Positions 1-9,263 of a stretch of DNA of 64,000 nucleotides are shown here, one piece after another; the first letter of the stretch is position 1; each line of letters begins with the position of its first letter. The DNA comes from Ferribacterium limneticum. Lineage in GTDB: Bacteria > Pseudomonadota > Gammaproteobacteria > Burkholderiales > Rhodocyclaceae. The translations under genes and the position numbers were made by a program. The DNA is taken from assembly GCF_020510585.1 (NCBI RefSeq), contig NZ_CP075190.1, positions 1,300,001-1,364,000 of the forward strand, in the 5' to 3' direction. A model generated the notes under the pieces. It was not told where the DNA came from, did no database searches, and saw only the letters and a list, made by a program, of their open reading frames with translations.

Positions 1-786
1 GACAAGGATAACTACACCAAGTTCTGGGAAGCCTTTGGCGCTGTGCTCAAGGAAGGTGTTGGCGAGGATCATGCCAACAAGGAAAAGATCGCCGGCCTGA
101 TTCGTTTTGCCTCAACGCACAACGACACACCCGAGCAAAACGTTTCCCTGGCCGACTACATTGGCCGCATGAAGGAAGGACAGGAGAAGATTTACTTCGT
201 CACGGCCGATACCTTCAACGCCGCCAAGAACAGCCCGCACCTCGAAATCTTCCGCAAGAAGGGCATCGAAGTGCTGCTGCTTTCGGATCGCGTTGACGAA
301 TGGGTCGTTGGTCACCTGACCGAGTTTGACGGCAAGCACCTGCAATCCGTCGCCAAGGGCGGTCTGGATCTGGGCAAGCTGGAAGATGAAGCCGAGAAGC
401 AGGAAGCCGAAAAGGCTGCCGACGAGTACAAGGAATTGCTCGAGAAGGTGAAAACCTCACTCGGCGACAAGGTGAAGGACGTTCGAGTCACCTATCGTCT
501 GACTGATTCCCCGTCCTGCCTGGTGTCTGACGAGCATGATCCGTCCGGCAACCTGGCGCGCCTGATGAAGGCGGCTGGTCAGCCGATGCCGAACTCGAAG
601 CCTATCCTCGAAATCAACCCGCAACATCCAGCGGTCATGCGCCTGAAGTACGAGGAAAACCGTTTCGATGATTGGGCGGCGTTGTTGTTCGAACAGGCGA
701 CGCTGGCCGAAGGTGGTCAGCTGGACGATCCGGCCGGTTTCGTCAAACGCATCAACGATCTGATGATGGCGCTGTCCGCCAAGTAA
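1..786 (+). CDS. htpG: HtpG (Hsp90) chaperone, C-terminal part, cut by the window edge
   Basis: The frame is open from base 1 and reads [13 protein letters not shown] onward, so the gene begins outside the window. The visible 261 residues match the middle and C-terminal domains of bacterial Hsp90: the motif around [20 protein letters not shown], then the acidic/lysine-rich linker, then the dimerisation domain with [16 protein letters not shown] and the [10 protein letters not shown] segment. HtpG is a cytosolic ATP-dependent chaperone that remodels client proteins, but its N-terminal ATPase domain is not visible here. The stop at 784-786 is followed at once by a GC-rich hairpin with a T run, so transcription probably ends there. 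Identification is firm. Confidence 0.96.
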   Translation, partial: DKDNYTKFWEAFGAVLKEGVGEDHANKEKIAGLIRFASTHNDTPEQNVSLADYIGRMKEGQEKIYFVTADTFNAAKNSPHLEIFRKKGIEVLLLSDRVDEWVVGHLTEFDGKHLQSVAKGGLDLGKLEDEAEKQEAEKAADEYKELLEKVKTSLGDKVKDVRVTYRLTDSPSCLVSDEHDPSGNLARLMKAAGQPMPNSKPILEINPQHPAVMRLKYEENRFDDWAALLFEQATLAEGGQLDDPAGFVKRINDLMMALSAK

Positions 787-812
787 GCTGCCGAATTTTT
801 GGCAATGAAGAT

Positions 813-838
813 GGGGCCGCCCTTGGGTGGCCCTTTTT
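813..838 (+). terminator. Rho-independent terminator of htpG
   Basis: GGGCCGCCC (814-822) pairs with GGGTGGCCC (825-833), allowing one G-T pair, and is followed by TTTTT (834-838). It starts 27 bases after the htpG stop codon. Confidence 0.8.
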
Positions 839-846
839 AACGAGTG

Positions 847-880
847 GAAATTGGCATGAATTTCCGGTTGACCGTGGCAT
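847..880 (+). repeat. Dispersed 38-bp repeat, copy 1 (diverged left half)
   Basis: The right half TTTCCGGTTGACCGTGGCA matches the consensus closely; the left half (AAATTGGCATGAA) is diverged. It lies just after the htpG terminator, reading in the same direction as htpG. Confidence 0.7.
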
Positions 881-1025
881 CGCATGTCAGGTTTCGCGCC
901 GCTTGGACCGGCAAACCGGGTACACTGTCGTCCTTGCGAGAAACTGATTTCAGGCCGTTTTTTCCAGCCTTTGACCCGCTGATTCCCCGCCGTTTCTCAT
1001 TCCCCAGATATTCAAAGGTACTACG

Positions 1026-1514
1026 ATGCATCCAGTCCACGACGTTGACTCCCTTCTTATTCTCGCCACGGCACTTTCTTCCAAGCGGCGGCCGGGCGAG
1101 TTGGTCGAGATCGTTGCGGCGGCTGATCTGCTGCAGAACAACATTCCCAACGAGGCGAAGCTGGTCGAGGCTTTCGACCGCCTGGCCAAACATGGCCTGA
1201 TCAAGGCCGAGGCTGGCGGTTTCGTGCTGACCGCTGCCGCGCAGGAGATCGTGACTGGCCTTCCCCGCAAGGCGGAGAATCCGGAACGCCTGTTCGCCAT
1301 CAAGGACCGGCTCTCGGCCTACAACGTCAAGGGCGAGCACGCCGGCATTACCATCGATCCAGCTGACGTGACGAAGGCTATTCTGGCCCATCGCGCTTCC
1401 GAGAAGACGACGGCCAAGAACCTGCTGGTGCCCAAGCCGAAGCCGGAAGCCGAGGTTCATAAGCCGGGCCAACGTCAGCGCAAGCCGATGCCGGCGCGCA
1501 AGCGCAGGGTTTGA
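1026..1514 (+). CDS. Conserved hypothetical protein, possible winged helix plus basic tail
   Basis: This 162-residue protein is not recognised by name. Residues 1-90 look all-helical with a short hairpin (AFDRLAKHGLIKAEAGGFVLT), a pattern typical of a winged-helix fold. The last 35 residues are rich in lysine, proline and arginine (KPKPEAEVHKPG, RKPMPARKRRV) and could bind nucleic acid. The stop lies 7 bases before the start of dbpA, so the two genes are probably cotranscribed. A link to RNA work is an inference from the basic tail and the helicase neighbour only. There is no signal peptide or membrane segment. Confidence 0.7.
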   Translation: MHPVHDVDSLLILATALSSKRRPGELVEIVAAADLLQNNIPNEAKLVEAFDRLAKHGLIKAEAGGFVLTAAAQEIVTGLPRKAENPERLFAIKDRLSAYNVKGEHAGITIDPADVTKAILAHRASEKTTAKNLLVPKPKPEAEVHKPGQRQRKPMPARKRRV

Positions 1515-1521
1515 GCCGGGC

Positions 1522-2922
1522 ATGAGCGAAACTACTGCGGCCAGCCAGGCTTTCAACACGCTGCCCTTGGCGCCGGCCATGCTGGCCAATCTGGCGCAGC
1601 TTGAATATCTGAGCATGACGCCGATCCAGGCCGCCAGCCTGCCGCTGGCCCTAGCCGGCAACGACCTGATCGCCCAGGCCAAGACCGGTAGCGGCAAGAC
1701 CGCTGCCTTCGGCCTGGCGCTGCTCAATCGCCTGAATACCAGCCGTTTTGCCGTACAGGCGATGGTGCTTTGCCCGACGCGCGAACTGGCCGATCAGGTG
1801 ACGCAGGAAATCCGTCGTCTGGCCCGCTTCGAAGAGAACATCAAGGTACTTTCGCTGGTTGGCGGCTCGACGCTGCGCAATCAGGCGAACAGTCTGGAAA
1901 ACGGTGTGCATATCGTCGTCGGCACGCCCGGTCGCATCATGGACCACATGGAGCGCGGCTACCTGAAGCTCGACGAACTGAACACGCTGGTCCTCGACGA
2001 AGCTGACCGCATGCTCGACATGGGCTTCCATGACGACATCGCCTTCGTGGCCAAGCGCTGCCCGACGCAGCGCCAGACCTTGCTGTTTTCGGCGACCTAT
2101 CCAGAAGGCATCGCCCAGCTCGCCAAGCAGTTTTTGCGTCAGCCGCAGGAGGTCAAGCTCCTCGAGCAGCACGAAGAAACAAAGATTCGCCAGCGCTTCT
2201 ACGAGGTTAAGGACGACGAGCGCCTGGATGCTGTCGTGCGCCTGCTCAAGCATTACCGCCCGGTCAGCACGCTGGCCTTCTGCAATACCAAGCAGCAGTG
2301 CCGCGATCTGGTTAATGTGCTGCGCCACGCCGGCATTCATGCGCTGACGCTGAACGGCGATCTGGAACAGCGCGAGCGGGATCAGGTGTTGATCCAGTTC
2401 GCCAACCGCAGTTGCTCGGTGCTCGTGGCGACCGATGTGGCGGCGCGCGGTCTCGATATCGACCAGCTGGAAGCGGTCATCAACGTGGACGTGACGCCCG
2501 ATCCGGAAATCCACATTCACCGCATTGGCCGTACCGGCCGCGGCGACGAGGAAGGCTGGGCGCTGAGTTTGTGCAGTTCCGGAGATCGGCGCCGCGTGGC
2601 GACCATCGCCGAAATGATGAAGTGCAAGCTCGACGTCCTCGACTTGAAGACAGTGGAAGTTACCGACGACTCACCGCTCGTGCCGCCGATGTCTACGCTA
2701 CTCATGCTCGGCGGGCGCAAGGACAAGATTCGTCCCGGCGACGTCATGGGTGCGCTGGCCGGTGAGGCTGGCCTGACCCGCGAACAGGTCGGCAAGATCA
2801 CGGTGACCGATCAGAGCACCTACGTCGCCGTGGCGCGTGCCGTCGCCAAGGAAACGGTGCGCAAGCTGTCGGCCGGCAAGGTCAAGGGCAAGACAGTCAA
2901 GGTGCGGATTCTGACCAATTAA
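1522..2922 (+). CDS. dbpA: ATP-dependent RNA helicase DbpA
   Basis: This 466-residue DEAD-box helicase has the Q motif near residue 30 (MTPIQAASLPLAL), Walker A AKTGSGKTAAFG, DEAD at VLDEADRMLDMGF, motif III SAT, motif V ATDVAARGLDID and motif VI HRIGRTGRG. The last 75 residues (RPGDVMGALAGEAGLTREQVGKI and after) are the DbpA-type RNA-binding domain. In the family this domain recognises hairpin 92 of 23S rRNA and guides 50S ribosome assembly. Length matches the E. coli protein. The ATG at 1522 follows the upstream gene by 7 bases. A strong hairpin follows the stop. Confidence 0.95.
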   Translation: MSETTAASQAFNTLPLAPAMLANLAQLEYLSMTPIQAASLPLALAGNDLIAQAKTGSGKTAAFGLALLNRLNTSRFAVQAMVLCPTRELADQVTQEIRRLARFEENIKVLSLVGGSTLRNQANSLENGVHIVVGTPGRIMDHMERGYLKLDELNTLVLDEADRMLDMGFHDDIAFVAKRCPTQRQTLLFSATYPEGIAQLAKQFLRQPQEVKLLEQHEETKIRQRFYEVKDDERLDAVVRLLKHYRPVSTLAFCNTKQQCRDLVNVLRHAGIHALTLNGDLEQRERDQVLIQFANRSCSVLVATDVAARGLDIDQLEAVINVDVTPDPEIHIHRIGRTGRGDEEGWALSLCSSGDRRRVATIAEMMKCKLDVLDLKTVEVTDDSPLVPPMSTLLMLGGRKDKIRPGDVMGALAGEAGLTREQVGKITVTDQSTYVAVARAVAKETVRKLSAGKVKGKTVKVRILTN

Positions 2923-2928
2923 GGGATT

Positions 2929-2961
2929 TTGAAATCACGCCAGCCATTGGCGTGATTTCAA
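2929..2961 (+). terminator. Terminator hairpin of dbpA, merged with repeat copy 2
   Basis: TTGAAATCACGCCA (2929-2942) and TGGCGTGATTTCAA (2948-2961) form a perfect 14-bp stem with loop GCCAT. The T-rich stretch after it (TTTTGGCCATTTTTT) belongs to the dispersed repeat, so the repeat supplies the 3' part of this terminator. Confidence 0.8.
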
Positions 2962-2993
2962 TTTTGGCCATTTTTTACGGTTGACCGTAGCAA
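2954..2993 (+). repeat. Dispersed 38-bp repeat, copy 2 (near consensus)
   Basis: It begins GATTTCAATTTTGGCC and ends ACGGTTGACCGTAGCAA. A second partial right half, GGCTGACCGTGGAA, follows at 2998-3011. It sits between the convergent dbpA and YgjP-type genes. Confidence 0.9.
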
Positions 2994-3012
2994 GCCCGGC
3001 TGACCGTGGAAC

Positions 3013-3555
3013 TTACGAGTTTCCCGCAGAAACCTCGGCCACCCACAACGGCGGGCCGCCTGCAGCAAGATGGCAGAGGTAGGCGCGCAGGTCGAATTCG
3101 AGCTGGAAGTAATTCGGCTCCATGTGCTGGCACAGCTGATAGAACGCCTTGTCGTGCTCCGGTTCCTTGAGGTGGGAAATTTCATGGACGACGATCATGC
3201 GCAAAAACTCCGGCGGCATCTCGCGGAAAATGCTGGCAACGTGGATTTCGCGCTTGCTTTTGAGCTTGCCACCCTGGACGCGGGCGATCCGGCTGTGAAT
3301 GCCCAGCGCTTTTTGCAATGTCTGCAACTTGCCGTCGAAGGCCACCTTGCTCGGCTGCGGCGCGTTGCGCAAATACGTCGCCTTGATCTCCTGAACGTAG
3401 TCATAGAGGGCCTTGTCGGTGCGTACCTGATGCACTTCCGGATACTTTTGGCGCAGCACTTTCCCGAGCTGATCCTGTTCGATCAGCCGCTGCACCGATT
3501 CCGTCAGGTGCGCGGGGTAGCCGGCGAGATAGTTGGGCGAGACAGGTTTGGACAT
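3013..3555 (-). CDS. YgjP-like zinc metallopeptidase domain protein
   Basis: This 180-residue protein has the zinc motif HEISHLKEPEH near residue 145, which fits the YgjP/WLM (DUF45) group: two histidines and a glutamate in HExxH, and a third histidine a few residues on. Members are putative cytosolic metalloproteases of poorly known substrate. There is no signal peptide. The gene is convergent with dbpA. The start at 3555 gives a family-typical length. Function beyond a metallopeptidase fold is not established. Confidence 0.85.
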   Translation of the reverse strand: MSKPVSPNYLAGYPAHLTESVQRLIEQDQLGKVLRQKYPEVHQVRTDKALYDYVQEIKATYLRNAPQPSKVAFDGKLQTLQKALGIHSRIARVQGGKLKSKREIHVASIFREMPPEFLRMIVVHEISHLKEPEHDKAFYQLCQHMEPNYFQLEFDLRAYLCHLAAGGPPLWVAEVSAGNS

Positions 3556-3672
3556 GCGCGGGTACTGAGCTTGGAGAGCGCCGATTTTACTGGAAGGCCA
3601 GCCTGATCGTTTTGTCGTGTGATTTTTAAAATCGGCGATAAGCTAACGCGATATTCCAAAATCGATTCACTC

Positions 3673-4839
3673 ATGCAAAACCCCGTCCTCATCATCGTCA
3701 TCGCCCAACTGTTCGGCACCTCGCTGTGGTTTTCCGCCAACAGCGCGGCCGACGACCTGACCCGCGCCTGGGGCATCGCGCCAGCGGACATCGGTACGCT
3801 GACCAACGCCGTGCAACTCGGCTTCATCCTCGGCACGCTGACCTTCGCCATCTCCGGTCTGGCCGACCGCTTCGCCGCGAGCCGCATCTTCGCCGTCTGC
3901 GCCGTGCTCGGCGCCGTCTGCAACGGCGCCTTTGCCCTGCTCGCCGATGGCATGGCCTCGGCTGTGCCGCTGCGTTTCGCCGTCGGCTTCTGTCTGGCCG
4001 GCGTCTACCCGCTGGGCATGAAACTGGTCGTCAGTTGGGTGCCAGAGCGGGCCGGTGCCGCGCTTGCCCAGCTGGTCGGCATGCTGACGTTGGGCACGGC
4101 CCTGCCGCACGGCATCCGGCTGGCCGGGGCGGGGTGGTCGTGGCAGGCGACTATCCTGGTGTCGTCGTTTCTCGCGTTACTGGCCTCGGCCATGATCTTC
4201 CGGCTCGGCGACGGGCCGCATCTAAAACGTCGGCATGGTGCGCCACCGCTGCGCCTGGGGCAGGTTTTCTACGCATACGCTACCCGCGAATTCCGCGCTT
4301 CCGCCCTCGGCTATTTCGGCCATATGTGGGAGCTCTACGCCTTCTGGACGCTGACCCCGGCGCTCATCATCCTGAGCGGCCTGGCCGAGGCGGGTAGCCG
4401 CCAGCTTTCCGGGCTGGCCTTCGCCATCATCGGCGTCGGCGCGCTCGGTTGCCTGTTCGGCGGCTGGTGGAGCCAGCGCATTGGCAGCGCGCGTGTGGCG
4501 GCTGTCGCCCTGGCAGGCTCGGCCATCTGCTGCGCGCTTTTTCCGCTGACCGGCGACTGGCCGGCCGCTGCCAGGATCGCCTTGTTGCTCCTCTGGGGCG
4601 CCACGGTCGTCGCCGATTCGCCGCATTTTTCGGCACTCTCGGCCCGTGCCTGTCCGCCGGAAATCGTTGGCAGCGCGCTGGCCTTTCAAAACTCCATCGG
4701 CTTCGCCATCACGATGTTCTCCATCCAGCTCGGCACGGCGTGGATAGCCGACTGGGGCATGAGCATCGCCTGGCTGCTGCTGCCCGGGCCGCTGCTCGGC
4801 TTGGTCGGTCTTTACCCGCTCTGGCGTTCAGCGCGCTGA
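3673..4839 (+). CDS. Major facilitator superfamily transporter
   Basis: About 388 residues with twelve predicted membrane spans and little else, typical of MFS permeases. The loop between spans 2 and 3 (SGLADRFAASRIF) resembles the MFS G-x3-D-R signature. I prefer the ATG at 3673, because translation from there opens directly with a hydrophobic span (MQNPVLIIVIAQLFGTSLWF). A GTG 54 bases upstream is in frame but adds a basic, repeat-like leader. Substrate cannot be told. The next gene, on the other strand, is a LysR regulator that ends 8 bases after this stop. Confidence 0.85.
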   Translation: MQNPVLIIVIAQLFGTSLWFSANSAADDLTRAWGIAPADIGTLTNAVQLGFILGTLTFAISGLADRFAASRIFAVCAVLGAVCNGAFALLADGMASAVPLRFAVGFCLAGVYPLGMKLVVSWVPERAGAALAQLVGMLTLGTALPHGIRLAGAGWSWQATILVSSFLALLASAMIFRLGDGPHLKRRHGAPPLRLGQVFYAYATREFRASALGYFGHMWELYAFWTLTPALIILSGLAEAGSRQLSGLAFAIIGVGALGCLFGGWWSQRIGSARVAAVALAGSAICCALFPLTGDWPAAARIALLLLWGATVVADSPHFSALSARACPPEIVGSALAFQNSIGFAITMFSIQLGTAWIADWGMSIAWLLLPGPLLGLVGLYPLWRSAR

Positions 4840-4846
4840 GCCGGGC

Positions 4847-5767
4847 TTACCAGGGTAATTGGGCGTTGCTGTTGGTGGCGCTGCGGTAGGCAGCGAAGCG
4901 TTCAGTCAGGAAATCAAGAAACACCCGCACCTTGGCCGACAGGTTCAGGCGCTGCGGGTACAGGGCGTAAATGTCGGCCGGGCTGCCCGACCATTCCGGC
5001 AATACGCGGACCAGCCGGCCGGCGCGCAGCTCGGCTGCCGTGTCCCACAATGAGCGGAGCAGGATGCCATGGCCGTCGAGCGCCCAGTCGACAGCCACCT
5101 CGCCGTGATTGGTGCTGAGCTTGCTGCTTACTTTCACGTTGCGGCACTGCTTGCCGGCACACAGCGTCCACGTGCCGAAGGCGCCACTGCCTTCGCGAAT
5201 GACGATGCAGTCATGGCTGCCCAGATCGTCCGGGTCGAGCGGCTGACCGCGGCGGGCGAGGTAGGACGGCGAGGCAAACAGGTAGCGCTGATTGGAGGCG
5301 ATCTTGCGGGCGACGACGCGCGCCTCCGGTGGTTCGCCAAAGCGGATGGCGATATCGAAGCTCTGGTCGCCCGGCATGACGGCCTGATCGCCGAGGGTGA
5401 GCTGGATGTCGACAGCCGGGTATTGGCGGACGAAGTCGGACACGGCTGGCGCCAGTTGCCGGCGGCCGAAACCGTAAGTGGCATGGATGCGCAGCAGGCC
5501 GCGCGGCTCGGCCCGGGTGCGGGTCAGTGTCTGCTCCAGTGCCTCGATTTCACCGAGGATACGCCGGCTTTCGGCCAGGTAGAGCTCGCCCTCCGGCGTC
5601 AGGCTCATCCGGCGCGTCGTCCGCGTCAGCAGGCGAACGCCCAGGCGCTGTTCGAGCTGGGCAAGGCGATGGCTGACGGCAGGGCCGGTCAGGCCGAGCT
5701 CGCGGGCAGCCCGGGCCAGGCTGCCTTGCTGGACAAGCAAGCTGAAGAAAGCAAGTTCGGATGACAT
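4847..5767 (-). CDS. LysR-family transcriptional regulator
   Basis: This 306-residue protein has an N-terminal winged helix-turn-helix (LARAARELGLTGPAVSHRLAQ) and a C-terminal LysR substrate-binding domain (from about residue 90). LysR proteins bind DNA as tetramers and respond to a small molecule. It is divergent from the TauE/SafE gene, and the spacer contains a perfect TTAAC-N7-GTTAA operator-like site, so that transporter is its most likely target. It resembles the LysR subgroup with RTTRRMSLTPEG, common in betaproteobacteria. The effector is unknown. Confidence 0.9.
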   Translation of the reverse strand: MSSELAFFSLLVQQGSLARAARELGLTGPAVSHRLAQLEQRLGVRLLTRTTRRMSLTPEGELYLAESRRILGEIEALEQTLTRTRAEPRGLLRIHATYGFGRRQLAPAVSDFVRQYPAVDIQLTLGDQAVMPGDQSFDIAIRFGEPPEARVVARKIASNQRYLFASPSYLARRGQPLDPDDLGSHDCIVIREGSGAFGTWTLCAGKQCRNVKVSSKLSTNHGEVAVDWALDGHGILLRSLWDTAAELRAGRLVRVLPEWSGSPADIYALYPQRLNLSAKVRVFLDFLTERFAAYRSATNSNAQLPW

Positions 5768-5785
5768 CGGTTTATTGGTAAATAG

Positions 5786-5806
5786 AATTAACGAATCAAG
5801 TTAATT
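5786..5806. promoter_or_regulatory. LysR-type operator between the regulator and the exporter
   Basis: AATTAAC (5786-5792), a 7-base spacer, then GTTAATT (5800-5806): perfect 7-bp arms holding the T-N11-A pattern of LysR boxes. It lies 19 bases upstream of the LysR start and 63 bases upstream of the exporter. Confidence 0.7.
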
Positions 5807-5869
5807 TAGCGATATTTTCGCCTTTCTGCAAAGCAGTAACATGGGCCGACTTTCTTTCCGAGTCCGTCC

Positions 5870-6622
5870 ATGATCCTCGCCCTGAGCCTTGCCTTGCCCC
5901 TGCTCATCGGTGCCGCCCTGGGGCTTGCCGGTGGCATCTTCGGCATTGGCGGCGGCATCATCGCCATTCCCGTGATGACCGGGCTGTTCGGTATGGACCA
6001 GAAACTGGCGCAAGGCACGGCGCTGGTCATGATGGTGCCCAACCTGAGCATTGCTCTGTGGCGTTATTGCGAGCGTCAGCCGCTGCCAAAGTTGCGCACG
6101 GCGTTGCTGGTGCTCTGCGCGGTGACGGCAACGGCCTTGACGGCGCACTACGCGAGCAGCCTGGCCTCCAGCCAGTTGCGGCGCTATTTCGGCGCCTTCC
6201 TGCTCTGGCTGGCCATCAACAGCCTGTGGTCTCTGCGGGCCGGGCGCTCGAACTGGTCGTTCGCGTTACCGGAACGGCTGATTCCGCTGGTCGGCCTGAT
6301 CGGTGGTACCTGTCAGGGCCTGATCAGCATCGGTGGCGGCATGATCACGCCGCCCATCCTGGTCACCTTTTTCCGGCAGATGCAGGCCATGGCCCAGGGC
6401 TTCGCCATCGCTCTGGTCATGCCTAGTTCCATCGTTGCCTTACTGACCTTTGCGAATGCCGGACTGGTCGACTGGAAGATGGGTGTGTTGTTCGCGCTGG
6501 GTGGTGCGCTGACCGTTTCCAACGGTGTCCGTATCGCCCATCGTCTGCCGGAGCGCCGCCTGCGTATCGCTTTCGCGCTGATGCTCGTCGCTACCGCGCT
6601 ATGGATGATCTGCCACGGCTGA
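5870..6622 (+). CDS. TauE/SafE family membrane exporter
   Basis: This 250-residue protein has about eight membrane spans. It is built from two related halves, each with a glycine-rich signature: GGIFGIGGGIIAIP near residue 22 and GGTCQGLISIGGGMITPP near residue 145. This duplicated pattern defines the TauE/SafE (DUF81) family, whose members export sulfite, sulfoacetate or related organic anions. It is divergent from a LysR gene with a matching operator in the spacer. The particular anion is not known. Confidence 0.9.
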   Translation: MILALSLALPLLIGAALGLAGGIFGIGGGIIAIPVMTGLFGMDQKLAQGTALVMMVPNLSIALWRYCERQPLPKLRTALLVLCAVTATALTAHYASSLASSQLRRYFGAFLLWLAINSLWSLRAGRSNWSFALPERLIPLVGLIGGTCQGLISIGGGMITPPILVTFFRQMQAMAQGFAIALVMPSSIVALLTFANAGLVDWKMGVLFALGGALTVSNGVRIAHRLPERRLRIAFALMLVATALWMICHG

Positions 6623-6662
6623 GTTTTGGCACAATGGCGGCTTCGCCTGAACCCCGCCGTCA

Positions 6663-6875
6663 ATGAACCCCGAAGACCTGCTCCTCCTCGTCACCCGCGC
6701 CATGCCCTTCGGCAAGCACAAAGGCACGCTGATCGCCGACCTGCCCGGAAACTACCTCAACTGGTTCGCCCGCGAAGGTTTCCCGCCCGGCGAAATCGGC
6801 CGCCTGCTGGCGCTCATGCAGGAAATCGACCACAACGGGCTGTCGGATTTGCTGAAACCCTTGCGCCGGCCTTAG
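6663..6875 (+). CDS. DUF3820 family protein
   Basis: This 70-residue cytosolic protein has the family core MPFGKHKGTLIADLPGNYL followed by WFAREGFPPGEIGRLLALMQEI. DUF3820 proteins are short, widespread in proteobacteria and sometimes called quorum-regulated virulence factors, but with little biochemical support. It starts 40 bases after the exporter stop on the same strand. The family match is clear; function is unknown. Confidence 0.85.
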   Translation: MNPEDLLLLVTRAMPFGKHKGTLIADLPGNYLNWFAREGFPPGEIGRLLALMQEIDHNGLSDLLKPLRRP

Positions 6876-6924
6876 CGACTGCCGATTGCGATGTGGCTTA
6901 GCGAACGCCAGAGGCAGGTTTTAA

Positions 6925-8907
6925 CTACCCTGCCGCCGGTAACTCGCGCATGGCGGCCAGTTTGACGTAGAGCGTGCTGCGAGAAATGCCCAGGTTTCGT
7001 GCAGCCATCGACAGGTTGCCGTGGCTGTTGGCAACTGCGGTATTGATTGCGGCCCGCTCCATTTCAGCCAGGCGGCCGGCTGCGATGGCCGGCGTTACCT
7101 CACCACGTGCCAGCACCGCATCAACCGCCGCACCGGCAATATGCGGCGGGAGCAGGCTGCCATCGATACGATTGCCATCGCTTAGCGCAAACATGGCTTC
7201 GAAGACATTCTGCAATTCGCGGATATTTCCCGGCCAGCGATAGCGCAGCAGATGGTGCAAGACTTCTGGGGCCAGGCTCTTCGGTGGGCAGCCGTATTTG
7301 CGGGCCAGGCGCTGGTTGAGGTAGCCGATGATCGCTTCGGTATCCTCCGGGCGCTCGCGCAAGGGCGGCAGATGCAGGCTCACGACGCAGAGCCGGTGGA
7401 AAAGATCTTCGCGGAAGCGGCCGGTGCTGGAATCCGTTTGCAGGTCGCGATTGGTCGCGGCAATGATGCGCACCGCCACTTTGCGTTCCTTGGTGTCGCC
7501 CAGCCGGACGACCACGCCATCCTGCAGCACACGCAAGAGATGAGGCTGCATGTCGAGCGGCATTTCGCCGATTTCATCGAGGAAAAGGGTGCCGCCGTCG
7601 GCCTGTTCGAACTTGCCGGGCAGCCCGCCGCGGCGGGCGCCGGTAAAGGCGCCTTCGCTATAGCCGAACAATTCACTGGCCAGCAGCTCGCGGGTCAGGG
7701 CGCCGCAATTGACAGCGATGAAAGGCCCTTCCGGTTTGCTGCTCGCCTTGTGAATGGCGCGGGCAAAAATCTCCTTGCCGGCGCCAGTTTCGCCGAGCAA
7801 CAGGACGGGCAGATCAAGCGGTGCGATTCTTCTGGCCCGGGCTTTCGCTGTCGAAATGGCCTGGCTGGTGCCGATGATCTCGGCAAAGACTTCGTCAGTC
7901 GCTTTGCTCGCCGGGGAGGGGATGCTGACCGCTTGTCGAGCCGGCGTGCCAATCGGGATGACCAGCAAGGTGCCGAGGTCACCATCGCGGGAACGTACCG
8001 GGTGCAGCCATTCCGGGCGCAGCCAGAGTGGCGTCTGGCGGATGCGCTCATCGGGATGGACAGCGAAATCGAGGGCAGTTAGCTGGCTGCCGACCTCGAA
8101 AGGCAGGCGCACACCGTACATTTCGCGGGCCTGTTGCATGCTGCCGCTGGTTTTGACGATACGGCCGCGCTGGTCGAACAGGACGACGCAATCGTTGCCA
8201 TAGCGGCTGAAGCCATCCATGGCGTGCTCGAGCAGGCGGCCATGCAATTCGGCATCGCGCCGCGCCAGGATACCTTCGATCTGCTTGGCGGCTGAAATGA
8301 CCAGGCCCAGCGTATGGCCATGGAAGGTTTCCTTGACGCCAGAGACGTCGACGACGCCTAGCAGGTTCCTGCACAGCGGGTCGAGGATGGGGGCAGCGGC
8401 ACAGGTCCAGTGCTTGACGTCGATGCAGTAGTGCTCGCTGGCGTAGATTTGCACCGGCTGGTGCGTGGCTATGGTCGTGCCAATGGCATTGGTGCCGATC
8501 AGGTCTTCGCTCCAGCAACCGCCGGGTGCCAGGTTGATCTGTTCGCCAGCATCGCGGGCACGGGTTTCGCCATTTAGGTCGAGAATGGTCCCGCTCGGGT
8601 CGCTGAGCATGATCAGCGTGCCTGACTCGCGCAGGATTTCACGTAGCGTTTCGAGCACTGGCTTGGCCGCCTCGTAGAGATCATGCGAGCGCGCCCGCAA
8701 CAGGTGAATCTTGTCACCATTGGCCGTCGGGGCGCTGCCGATGCCTGGATCGACGGCCTCAGAACGGCTGCGCCGCCAGGAGTCGAGGACCACATTGCGC
8801 ACGCCGACCCCGGGCAGTGGCCGGTTCTCGAGGAATCGTTCCCATGAACTGGCGACGGCTGACTCGTCGCCGATTCGCGGAATAAGAAGATTGCTGTTGG
8901 GGGTCAC
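6925..8907 (-). CDS. acxR: Sigma-54 dependent activator of acetone carboxylase (AcoR type)
   Basis: This 660-residue protein has three parts. The N-terminal sensory region includes an AcoR-type GAF domain (about residues 75-225, with [14 protein letters not shown]) and a PAS-like stretch. The AAA+ domain (about 340-570) has Walker A GETGAGKE, the sigma-54 contact loop GAFTGA and Walker [12 protein letters not shown]. The C-terminal Fis-type helix-turn-helix includes [16 protein letters not shown]. Such proteins bind upstream sites and open sigma-54 promoters. It is divergent from acxA, and the spacer has both a palindrome and a -24/-12 promoter, so it very likely controls acxABC in response to acetone or a related ketone. 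Confidence 0.9.
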   Translation of the reverse strand: MTPNSNLLIPRIGDESAVASSWERFLENRPLPGVGVRNVVLDSWRRSRSEAVDPGIGSAPTANGDKIHLLRARSHDLYEAAKPVLETLREILRESGTLIMLSDPSGTILDLNGETRARDAGEQINLAPGGCWSEDLIGTNAIGTTIATHQPVQIYASEHYCIDVKHWTCAAAPILDPLCRNLLGVVDVSGVKETFHGHTLGLVISAAKQIEGILARRDAELHGRLLEHAMDGFSRYGNDCVVLFDQRGRIVKTSGSMQQAREMYGVRLPFEVGSQLTALDFAVHPDERIRQTPLWLRPEWLHPVRSRDGDLGTLLVIPIGTPARQAVSIPSPASKATDEVFAEIIGTSQAISTAKARARRIAPLDLPVLLLGETGAGKEIFARAIHKASSKPEGPFIAVNCGALTRELLASELFGYSEGAFTGARRGGLPGKFEQADGGTLFLDEIGEMPLDMQPHLLRVLQDGVVVRLGDTKERKVAVRIIAATNRDLQTDSSTGRFREDLFHRLCVVSLHLPPLRERPEDTEAIIGYLNQRLARKYGCPPKSLAPEVLHHLLRYRWPGNIRELQNVFEAMFALSDGNRIDGSLLPPHIAGAAVDAVLARGEVTPAIAAGRLAEMERAAINTAVANSHGNLSMAARNLGISRSTLYVKLAAMRELPAAG

Positions 8908-9044
8908 ATTGGGCTCGTGGCGGGCTCCGGGCTATTCACCGTAAAACAATAAATTAACTTAATCATAACCGTAGCCGACGATGCTGTTCAAGTCAATAAA
9001 GTCGTTGTGTATCAATGGCTTGTGCGGCGCAACAAAAAACTTGT

Positions 9045-9069
9045 GAACTGTCCGGAATCCGGACAGTTC
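9045..9069. promoter_or_regulatory. Perfect palindrome, likely AcxR upstream activating site
   Basis: GAACTGTCCGG (9045-9055), spacer AAT, then CCGGACAGTTC (9059-9069): perfect 11-bp arms. It is centred about 138 bases upstream of the -24 element of the acxA promoter, a usual distance for an enhancer-type site. A related half site, CGGACAG, recurs at 9111-9117. Confidence 0.8.
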
Positions 9070-9194
9070 GAAATTGGCGTCGTTATTCAGGACGTTTTTC
9101 GCTTTTTCATCGGACAGCTGCTGTTTTCCAGACGTTTTTGCCAAGTTGATGATTCGTCGAAGGAATTCAGTGAGTCACCAGCTTTTTCGCGGCC

Positions 9195-9209
9195 TGGCCC
9201 GGCCCTTGC
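9195..9209 (+). promoter_or_regulatory. Sigma-54 (-24/-12) promoter of the acx operon
   Basis: TGGCCCGGCCCTTGC has the invariant GG and GC with the correct 10-base gap and matches TGGCACG-N4-TTGC except for one base. The likely transcript start is near 9221, about 40 bases before the acxA ATG. Confidence 0.8.
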
Positions 9210-9263
9210 CATTAAGTCAGCGTGGGATCACTCGCCACGACACACCAATGACAGGAGACAAAC

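Noticed and set aside
9111..9129. A second palindrome upstream of acxA (CGGACAG-CTG-CTGTTTTCC)
   Set aside because: Only four or five bases pair well. It is best read as a half site of the clear palindrome at 9045.
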